From Candidatus Moranbacteria bacterium RIFCSPHIGHO2_02_FULL_40_12b (lineage in GTDB: Bacteria; Patescibacteriota; Minisyncoccia; Moranbacterales; 2-12-FULL-40-10): a DNA stretch of 12,791 nt. The notes beneath the pieces were generated by a model, which worked only from the letters and a program-made list of their open reading frames with translations, ran no database searches and was not told where the DNA came from. Made by a program: the position numbers and the translations under genes. The DNA is taken from assembly GCA_001784725.1 (NCBI GenBank), contig MFRX01000046.1, positions 1 to 12,791 of the forward strand. The letters run 5' to 3'. Positions within the stretch are counted from its first letter, which is position 1, and the number at the start of each line of letters is the position of its first letter. Below, piece by piece: positions 6,444-12,211 of the stretch.

Positions 6444-6688
6444 TTTTCCTCCTTTCTTGACGCTAGTTTTTGGGCCTTGGTTTTCTCCAGTTCTTCTTTT
6501 TCCCGCTTTTCTTTTTTTCTTTCCGCCTTGTCTTCATAATAGGCGCAGATTATGTAAACAATAAACCCTGCCACTGCGCCGCCGGCAATAATATTCAACA
6601 CGCGCAGGAAATAAGACCCAAAGAAAAACGCGGATAAAACCGTATATAGAATTCCGACCGCAACGGCTATCAAAAGTTTGTATTTCAA
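6440..6688 (-). CDS. Small two-span membrane protein with a charged coiled-coil tail
   Basis: 82 residues, no recognised family. Two hydrophobic spans (about 4-27 and 31-50) with a short turn are followed by a highly charged tail (52-82, rich in K and E, KKEKREKEELEKTKAQKLAS) likely to be helical and cytoplasmic. The initiator is TTG (6686-6688), not ATG: a very good Shine-Dalgarno (AGGAGGGAGG, 6693-6702) lies four bases before it and no other start fits. The ribosome site overlaps the TAA stop of ileS, so translation is coupled to IleS. Its 3' end overlaps the next small gene by 4 nt. Function unknown. Confidence 0.72.
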   Translation of the reverse strand: MKYKLLIAVAVGILYTVLSAFFFGSYFLRVLNIIAGGAVAGFIVYIICAYYEDKAERKKEKREKEELEKTKAQKLASRKEEK

Positions 6689-6692
6689 GGAA

Positions 6693-6702
6693 CCTCCCTC
6701 CT
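6693..6702 (-). promoter_or_regulatory. Ribosome binding site that fixes a TTG start
   Basis: AGGAGGGAGG on the minus strand, overlapping the first base position of the ileS stop codon and ending four bases before the TTG start of the 82-residue membrane protein. Confidence 0.75.
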
Positions 6703-9700
6703 TATCTTTTTATTAAAATTTTAATTTTTTCTCCGTTGATTTTAAATTCTTTTTCCAAATCGGCATCCGCCAGTTTTCCCTTATTTAAGCTATCAGCGAG
6801 CGTTTCTTTGGCAATCATTTGACCGAATTTATCAAACACGCCCAATAGTCCAGTGTAGCACACTTTTATGCGGTTGTCAACCTCATATCCGGCCTCTTTC
6901 CGCATTTCCTGAATGTGGCGGATAACCTCCCGCGCCTGGCCTTCCAGTTTTAATTCGGGGGTAATTTCAGTATTTATGGCTACCTGTTTCGTAATATCTA
7001 TAACGGCTGTCATTTTATTTGGTTCTGAATACAAATCTCTAATAACTAGATTCTTATCTTCTCTATTTACACGTTCTACAAAATTAATTTTTTTTACATT
7101 TAGTTCTTCTTTAATAATATCCTTAAATAATTCCAGGTCTTTACAATTAGTTTCTAAAAACGCTAAAGGTTGCCGTACTTTAATTTTTTCACTAGCTCTT
7201 ATTTCCAATCCGGTATTAATTACATCACGGACATTCTGCATTTGCTTATTTAATATTTCATCAATCAATTTTTCATCCGTCACTGGAAATTCCGCCAAGT
7301 GTACGGAAACCACCTCATCCCTACCTTCTCCTTGTAAAGGAGAAGGAGTTTTTATTTCCCCCTCTCCTTGATAAGGAGAGGGTTGGGGTGAGGTCAAATT
7401 CCGATAAATCTCTTCCGCGATAAACGGCGTGAACGGCGCCATTAATTTGGATAATTCCACTAAAACATAATGCAAAGTTCGGTAGGCCTGATTTTTATCC
7501 TCGTCATTCTCGCTCTTCCAGAATCTTTTTCTGGACCGGCGGATATACCAGTTGGAAAGATTATCAATGAATTTTTCAATGAGCCCGGTCGCCGAATAAA
7601 TGTCGTATGCGCTTAATTTTTCGTCAACATTTTTTATCAATACATTAAGTTCTGAAACAATCCACTTGTCTAATAAATTGGTTGTTGGTTGTTGGTTGTT
7701 GGTTGTTGGTTTAAATTTGTCAATATTCGCATACATCACAAAGAAATAATACGAATTCCAAAGCATCCGGAAGACCCGGTTCATTACTTCGCGCATTTTC
7801 CTGATGTCAAAGCATTTGGGAAGTCCCGGCTGGTTGATGGTAAAAAGCATCCAGCGCAGCATATCCGCCCCGTACTCGTCCATCACTTCCATCGGATCGA
7901 TTACATTCCCCTTTGACTTACTCATTTTCTTTCCTTTGACGTCTAAAATATGCCCGAGACAAATGACATTCCTATAAGCATAACCGGTCGGAACTTTTCC
8001 TGATTTATTCAAAAGCGTCGCAATCGCATGAAGCGTATAAAACCATCCTCGCGTCTGGTCTATGGCTTCAGAAATATAATCCGCCGGAAAAAACTTTCCG
8101 CTTTCAATTTTTTCTTTGTCTTCTTTTGTCGCTTCATTTGGATAATGGAATTGCGCCAACGGCATCGAACCGGAATCAAACCACACATCTAAAACTTCCG
8201 GCACCCTTTGCATTTCTCCTCCGCAAGCACATTTTAGCTTTACGTCGTCAATAAACGGTTTGTGTAAATCAAAATACTTGGAATAAATAATTTTTGCAGA
8301 TCCTTTTGTAGGATACCAATCATTTCTATATGCTTCTACGCGATCTCTTTCTTGAATAATACTATAAAGAAATTGGAGCGGATCACCATGAGAAACGATA
8401 ATAATATTTTTATTTTTATATTTTTCATTTATTTCTTTCAAAAAATTACTAAACCTTTCCCTAGCTTCATTTTCCGTTTCGACCCCAAATTCTTCCCTTT
8501 TGTCCATTATTTCTTCAGGCCATGTTGGGAAAACAGCGTCAAACTCTTCCTGTGTTTTTCCATCAAATTCACCTTGCCCAAATTCGCTTAACCGATCATC
8601 CTCAATAATTTGTAGTTTTAAATTATTTGCAATAATCTCAGCAGTTTCCCTGGCTCTCAATAATGGTGAACTAAAAATTAAATCAATTTTTTTATCCTCA
8701 AGAATTTTGGTTAAATCTTTTATTTGCTTTTCCCCATTTTCTGTTAAATGATAATGATTTTTACTTAAATCAGAGTTTAAAATATTTTTTACATTATTTT
8801 CTGCTTCTCCGTGGCGCACCAAGAACAGCTTATTTGGATTTCCCAATTGTTCCCTGATTTCTTCAATCGACTCAACGGCTTTCGTTTCGCCGCATTTTTC
8901 ACAAACCCAGATTGGCAGCGGCGTGCCCCAATATCTTTCGCGCGAAATCGCCCAATCCTTGACGTCTTTCAGCCACTCGCCGAATCTGCCTTCTTTGATA
9001 TGTTCCGGAATCCAGTTTATATTTTCATTGTTTTTTACCAATTCGCCTGATAGTTCGCTCATCCTAATAAACCAGGACAATTTGGCGTAATAAATGAGCG
9101 GGGTGTCGCATCGCCAACAAAACGGATAATCGTGTTCGTATTTTTCCAATTTTAAAAGAATGTTTTTTTTCTGCAAATCTTCAATAATCAGATGGTCGAC
9201 CGCGTATTCGCCTTTATCGTTTTTATTTTTCACTAATATTCCTTTCCCCGGAACATCAGCGCTCATCCGTCCTTTAATGTCAACAGTAACTAGAGTCGGT
9301 AAATCATATTTCTTACCGATCTCGCTGTCATCCACTCCGAATGCCGGAGCAATATGCACGATTCCTGTTCCTTCCTGCGTCGTCACAAAATCGCCTTCGA
9401 CGACATAATAAGATTTTTTATCCGTATTGTTGGTATCGTAAAGCGGTTCATATTCAAGACCTAATAAATCTTTTCCACTAAATTCTTTTAAAATATTGAA
9501 GTTTCTGCTTTCTTTTAATTTTTCAGCAAATTTTTTTGAAATTATAATTCTTTCCGGGTGAATTTCAGGCACTTCATATTCTTTAAGCTTGTTAGCATCT
9601 ATTCCTACCATTCTTCCAGATAAAATTTCAATAATGCAATAATCAATATTGTTTCCAATTGCCAACGCGACATTACCTGGCAAAGTCCACGGTGTAGTTG

Positions 9701-10430
9701 TCCAGACGAGAAAATATGTATTGTCATCAATTCCTTTTTCCGGATTTGGCTTGGCTTTAAATTTCACGAAAATAGAATTGTCTTTTACTTTTTGATATCC
9801 TTGCGCCACTTCATGGGATGATAGAGTTGTTCCGCACCGGTAGCAATATGGCACGACTTTATGTCCTTTATAAATCAAACTTTCGCCTTTTTTATTCTTG
9901 GTTTTAAAAATTTGCGCGACCACCCACCATACAGATTCAATATATCTGTTTTCATAAGTAATGTAAGGATTTTTCATATCTACCCAATAGGCCATCCTTT
10001 CGGTAAGTTTTTCCCATTCATCTTTATATTTCCAGACCGATTCTTTGCATTTTTTATTGAACTCAATAATGCTTTCGCGCGGATTACCCGGAATAATATT
10101 TTCAATTTCTTGTTTATTTTTCAATCCCAGTTCTTTTTCCGCCTGGATTTCCACCGGCAGTCCGTGAGTGTCCCAGCCGGCTTTTCTTTCCACCCGGTAG
10201 CCCTTCATTGTTTTATAGCGGGGAATGACATCTTTGAATGCCCTTGCCAAAACATGATGAAGGCCGGGAGTTCCGTTAGCCGAAGGAGGACCTTCGTAAA
10301 AAATAAATGACTTGTCGGGAGAATTCTTTTCCACCGACTTTTCAAATATTTTATTCTTCTCCCAAAATTTCAGAATTTCTTCTTCCATTTTTGGAAAGGA
10401 TTGTTTTGGATCTACTTTTTTAAATGCCAT
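6702..10430 (-). CDS. ileS: Isoleucyl-tRNA synthetase (type 2) with an inserted histidine-phosphatase domain
   Basis: Charges tRNA-Ile with isoleucine in the cytosol. 1242 residues from the ATG at 10428-10430, against about 1030-1060 for type-2 IleS; numbering from this Met. Seen in order: HIGH-like GTPGLHH (53-59), KAGWDTHGLP, the CP1 editing domain with TTTPWTLPGN (244-253) and GTGIVHIAPAFGVDD (354-368), CWRC (438-441), ISRERYWGTPLP (495-506), a zinc half-site CEKC (510-513), the inserted phosphatase (about 531-717), the other half-site CAC (734-736), WFDSG, KMSKS (835-839), then the anticodon-binding and C-terminal domains. GLHH and the AFG editing motif fit the eukaryote-like, mupirocin-tolerant type. 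Two repeat-derived peptides sit at 908-918 and 1014-1039. Three upstream in-frame starts exist, but conservation begins at FKKVDP, so the Met before it is preferred; the ribosome site is weak. It heads a coupled three-gene operon. Confidence 0.96.
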   Translation of the reverse strand: MAFKKVDPKQSFPKMEEEILKFWEKNKIFEKSVEKNSPDKSFIFYEGPPSANGTPGLHHVLARAFKDVIPRYKTMKGYRVERKAGWDTHGLPVEIQAEKELGLKNKQEIENIIPGNPRESIIEFNKKCKESVWKYKDEWEKLTERMAYWVDMKNPYITYENRYIESVWWVVAQIFKTKNKKGESLIYKGHKVVPYCYRCGTTLSSHEVAQGYQKVKDNSIFVKFKAKPNPEKGIDDNTYFLVWTTTPWTLPGNVALAIGNNIDYCIIEILSGRMVGIDANKLKEYEVPEIHPERIIISKKFAEKLKESRNFNILKEFSGKDLLGLEYEPLYDTNNTDKKSYYVVEGDFVTTQEGTGIVHIAPAFGVDDSEIGKKYDLPTLVTVDIKGRMSADVPGKGILVKNKNDKGEYAVDHLIIEDLQKKNILLKLEKYEHDYPFCWRCDTPLIYYAKLSWFIRMSELSGELVKNNENINWIPEHIKEGRFGEWLKDVKDWAISRERYWGTPLPIWVCEKCGETKAVESIEEIREQLGNPNKLFLVRHGEAENNVKNILNSDLSKNHYHLTENGEKQIKDLTKILEDKKIDLIFSSPLLRARETAEIIANNLKLQIIEDDRLSEFGQGEFDGKTQEEFDAVFPTWPEEIMDKREEFGVETENEARERFSNFLKEINEKYKNKNIIIVSHGDPLQFLYSIIQERDRVEAYRNDWYPTKGSAKIIYSKYFDLHKPFIDDVKLKCACGGEMQRVPEVLDVWFDSGSMPLAQFHYPNEATKEDKEKIESGKFFPADYISEAIDQTRGWFYTLHAIATLLNKSGKVPTGYAYRNVICLGHILDVKGKKMSKSKGNVIDPMEVMDEYGADMLRWMLFTINQPGLPKCFDIRKMREVMNRVFRMLWNSYYFFVMYANIDKFKPTTNNQQPTTNLLDKWIVSELNVLIKNVDEKLSAYDIYSATGLIEKFIDNLSNWYIRRSRKRFWKSENDEDKNQAYRTLHYVLVELSKLMAPFTPFIAEEIYRNLTSPQPSPYQGEGEIKTPSPLQGEGRDEVVSVHLAEFPVTDEKLIDEILNKQMQNVRDVINTGLEIRASEKIKVRQPLAFLETNCKDLELFKDIIKEELNVKKINFVERVNREDKNLVIRDLYSEPNKMTAVIDITKQVAINTEITPELKLEGQAREVIRHIQEMRKEAGYEVDNRIKVCYTGLLGVFDKFGQMIAKETLADSLNKGKLADADLEKEFKINGEKIKILIKR
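7324..7382 (-). repeat. Pair of hairpins in frame in ileS (QGEGE-type element)
   Basis: Two perfect 10-bp inverted repeats with 3-nt loops: CCTTCTCCTT 7324-7333 with 7337-7346, and CCCTCTCCTT 7360-7369 with 7373-7382. They are near-copies of each other. Read on the minus strand they give SPQPSPYQGEGEIKTPSPLQ followed by GEGRDE (residues 1014-1039), an extra loop between EEIYRNLT and VVSVHLAEFP of the C-terminal part of IleS. The peptide is of the kind produced by widespread palindromic repeats. Confidence 0.85.
7678..7712 (-). repeat. Five-copy 7-nt tandem repeat in ileS
   Basis: TTGGTTG is repeated four times and followed by TTGGTTT. On the coding strand the unit is CAACCAA, read as PTTNNQQPTTN (residues 908-918) at the junction between the catalytic core and the anticodon-binding domain. 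Because 7 is not a multiple of 3, one unit gained or lost would shift the frame. Confidence 0.9.
8280..8840 (-). other. Histidine-phosphatase (PGM-like) domain inserted within IleS
   Basis: About 187 residues of ileS are unrelated to synthetases. The order of motifs is that of the histidine phosphatase superfamily: LFLVRHGEAENN (catalytic His540), LTENGEKQ, IFSSPLLRARETAEII (Arg592), EDDRLSEFGQGEFDGKT (proton-donor Glu region), and IIIVSHGDPLQ (second His681). All core residues are kept, so the domain is probably active. It lies between CEKC (510-513) and CAC (734-736), entering after SIEEIREQLG and leaving before YFDLHKPFID. The frame is open throughout and the stretch looks more AT-rich than flanking ileS. 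Its substrate is not evident; SixA-, PhoE- and CobC-like enzymes share these motifs. Confidence 0.92.
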
Positions 10431-10452
10431 AACCTGCATAATTACAAAACTA

Positions 10453-10471
10453 TTACAAAAATACAAAAATT
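10453..10471. repeat. 19-bp direct repeat, left copy
   Basis: TTACAAAAATACAAAAATT lies between the stop of the GxxExxY gene and the start of ileS. It is identical to the copy at 10902-10920 on the other side of the GxxExxY gene. Confidence 0.85.
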
Positions 10472-10478
10472 AAAAAAA

Positions 10479-10862
10479 TCACGCGATATTCAGAATTCGC
10501 TTAAATTTAACTCCATTACTCGTTATATTTACTAAAATTGCCAATCTCAAATTGGCTGTTTTTAAATATTGTAATGCTTGAGTTATATTATTCCTTGAGA
10601 AATAATCGCCTTTTTTAAGTTCAATTATAATTTTATCTTCCACAAGAAAATCAAATCTATAACTTCCTATTGCCTCGCCTTTATACATCAACTTACATGA
10701 AATTTGTCTTTTGAATTTAATTCCTCTGTTAGAAAATTCTTTGGCAATAGCATCTTCATAATATCTTTCTTTAAATCCATATCCCAACTCCTTAAAAACT
10801 TCGAATATCGCACCCATTATTTCATAACTCAATTCTTTATAGACAACTTTACCGTTTTCCAT
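10479..10862 (-). CDS. GxxExxY family protein (PD-(D/E)xK nuclease fold)
   Basis: 127 residues, the usual length for the GxxExxY/PDDEXK_3 group. Seen: YEIMGAIFEVFKELGYG, then the signature G29-F-K-E32-R-Y-Y35, and the nuclease-fold core RFDFLVEDKIIIELKK with Asp71, Glu81 and Lys83. A QALQYLKTANLRLAILVN strand-helix and KRIL end complete the family pattern. The metal-site residues are all present, so a nuclease-like activity is possible, but the role of the family is unknown; it is common, often solitary, in CPR and other environmental genomes. Start ATG at 10860-10862 fits the family N-terminus; no Shine-Dalgarno is seen. It is flanked by two identical 19-bp repeats and separates the glycosyltransferase gene from ileS, which suggests a movable or inserted unit. 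Confidence 0.9.
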   Translation of the reverse strand: MENGKVVYKELSYEIMGAIFEVFKELGYGFKERYYEDAIAKEFSNRGIKFKRQISCKLMYKGEAIGSYRFDFLVEDKIIIELKKGDYFSRNNITQALQYLKTANLRLAILVNITSNGVKFKRILNIA

Positions 10863-10875
10863 TTTTTGTATTTTT

Positions 10876-10905
10876 ATTATATCCTACGAAAATACAAATT
10901 GTTAC
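10876..10905 (-). promoter_or_regulatory. Possible promoter of the GxxExxY gene
   Basis: TATAAT (10876-10881) on the minus strand with GTAACA (10900-10905, 4/6) 18 nt upstream. The leader would be about 6-7 nt. The -35 box overlaps the right copy of the 19-bp repeat. Confidence 0.4.
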
Positions 10906-10920
10906 AAAAATACAAAAATT
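10902..10920. repeat. 19-bp direct repeat, right copy
   Basis: TTACAAAAATACAAAAATT, identical to 10453-10471; start-to-start distance 449 bp, enclosing the whole GxxExxY gene and its probable -10 box. Confidence 0.85.
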
Positions 10921-10959
10921 TCATATTTTGTACTTTCGTAATATTTCGTAATTTTGTAG
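10921..10959. repeat. Word-repeat spacer (TTTCGTAAT / TTTTGTA)
   Basis: The stretch alternates TTTTGTA, TTTCGTAA, TTTCGTAA and TTTTGTA. It adjoins the right 19-bp repeat, which is built from the complementary word TACAAAAA, and ends just before the stop codon of the GT4 gene. Confidence 0.6.
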
Positions 10960-10965
10960 GGACAT

Positions 10966-12129
10966 TTACTGAAAGTTTTTGTAAACCTCCAATGTCTCCC
11001 TCGCGCATTTTTCCCAGTCAAATTTTTTCACTTGTTCCAGTCCTTTTTGCCGGTATTCATTTTTCAAATTTTCATCACTGGAAAATTTCAGCATTGCTTC
11101 GGCGATTCCTTCTTTATCCACCGGGTTTATGAAATGAGCGGCGTTGTCCGCGATTTCTGGAATAGAAGAGACCCTGGAAACAATCGCTGGTGTACCGGTA
11201 GCAAAGGCCTCAAGCATTGTCGTCCCGAAGCCCTCATAAAGGGAAGGCAGAATAAAAAATTCAGAATTTTTGAAAAGAGGAACTAATTCATCCCCGATTA
11301 TGTATCCGGTGAAAACAACATTCTTCTCAACGCCTAAGTCCTTCGCGATTCTCGGGTATTCCTGGGAAAGCCATCCCCGCTTCCCCGCCAAAACCAGCTG
11401 ATAGTCAAATTTATTGCCATTGGCCTTTTTCCTTTTTTCCTTAAATATGGCGAACGCTTCAAGAAGACGGGAGATATTTTTCGCCGGCTCAAGCGTTCCT
11501 AAAAACAGAACATACTTCCCTTTTATGCCGAATTTTTCAAGCACCTTGTTTTGGTTTTCCGGAGTCCACTCAAAAAATCTTTTATCCAGCCCGCTGTATA
11601 TGACTTTTATTTTTTCAGGCGCTACGTTTAAAAATTTCTCCAGATCATTTTTTACTGAATTGGACACGGCTATGATTTTATCGGCTTTTCTTGCCATTAA
11701 ATTGTAAACCACTTTCTCCCGCGCCAGTTTCAGTCGGGGAAAACACTGGGAACATTGGTAAATCGCCATATCATTAAAAGTGACGACGGATTTCCCCCGA
11801 TAACCGGCGGGAATCCGGCTCAAGGGAGAAACGGAATGGAGAATGTCCAGTTTTTCTTTGGCGAGCGTCGCCGTTCCCAGAATTTCGCTGTAAGCCACGG
11901 GGAGATATTTCTTGTAATCGGAAAAGGGATAAAACTTTATTTTAACGTTGGGAAGCGTGAATTTCTTCACGTCTTTTTCGCGCACGCGGAAATCAAAAAA
12001 CAAAACGTATTCATTTTCCTTGTCCAAATCTAAAAGATGGCGGATTAACTGATAGGTATAGTGTCCTATCCCTATCGCTTCGCCTTTTTCCGGGCTTAAT
12101 ATTGTTCTGGCGTCTATTCCAATTCTCAT
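10966..12129 (-). CDS. GT4-family (GT-B) glycosyltransferase
   Basis: 387 residues. Retaining GT-B glycosyltransferase expected to move a sugar from an NDP-sugar to an envelope glycan or lipid, on the cytoplasmic face. Seen: MRIGIDART at the N-terminus with the glycine-rich GIGHYTYQL loop, DILHSVSPL near 95-103, VVTFNDMAIYQ (115-125), ADKIIAVSNSVKNDL (149-163), the linker IKVIYSGLD, LFLGTLEPAKNISRLLEAF (208-226), and the EX7E nucleotide-sugar motif SLYEGFGTTMLEAFATG with Glu299 and Glu307. SRVSSIPEIADNAA is typical of WbaZ/mannosyltransferase-like members. It has no membrane span. Start ATG at 12127-12129 matches the family; the ribosome site (TTAGGAT) is poor. It lies between argS and the GxxExxY gene. 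Donor and acceptor cannot be told. Confidence 0.93.
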   Translation of the reverse strand: MRIGIDARTILSPEKGEAIGIGHYTYQLIRHLLDLDKENEYVLFFDFRVREKDVKKFTLPNVKIKFYPFSDYKKYLPVAYSEILGTATLAKEKLDILHSVSPLSRIPAGYRGKSVVTFNDMAIYQCSQCFPRLKLAREKVVYNLMARKADKIIAVSNSVKNDLEKFLNVAPEKIKVIYSGLDKRFFEWTPENQNKVLEKFGIKGKYVLFLGTLEPAKNISRLLEAFAIFKEKRKKANGNKFDYQLVLAGKRGWLSQEYPRIAKDLGVEKNVVFTGYIIGDELVPLFKNSEFFILPSLYEGFGTTMLEAFATGTPAIVSRVSSIPEIADNAAHFINPVDKEGIAEAMLKFSSDENLKNEYRQKGLEQVKKFDWEKCARETLEVYKNFQ

Positions 12130-12211
12130 ATCCTAATTTCAATCCAAATTACATCCGAATTTTATCCGAATTCGTTTTTAATTCGGATTTAATTCGTATC
12201 CTAATTCGGAT
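12130..12211. repeat. Word-repeat spacer with nested inverted repeats (ATCCGAATT)
   Basis: ATCCGAATT at 12153-12161 and 12164-12172 is mirrored by AATTCGGAT at 12180-12188 and 12203-12211, with variants (ATCCAAATT, ATTCGTATC) between. The inner pair forms a perfect 9-bp hairpin with a 7-nt loop. The repeat fills exactly the gap from the argS stop to the GT4 start. It could be a weak terminator or a seam element. Confidence 0.8.

Noticed and set aside
7678..7712. Short CRISPR-like array
   Set aside because: The unit is 7 nt with no spacers; it is a simple tandem repeat.
6913..10310. Plus-strand open frames of 75-152 codons opposite ileS (for example 6913-7371 and 9861-10310)
   Set aside because: They lie antisense to strongly conserved ileS codons, lack ribosome sites, and translate to low-complexity sequence without any family pattern.
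10260..10416. Unusual GLHH in place of the HIGH motif of IleS as a sign of inactivation
   Set aside because: GIHH/GLHH forms are, as far as I recall, normal in a branch of type-2 IleS (for example Bacteroidetes); the rest of the catalytic core is intact.
10431..10466. N-terminal extension of IleS from upstream in-frame starts (MYFCNSFVIMQV)
   Set aside because: The codons lie in the AT-rich word-repeat spacer, and IleS conservation begins at FKKVDP directly after the chosen Met.
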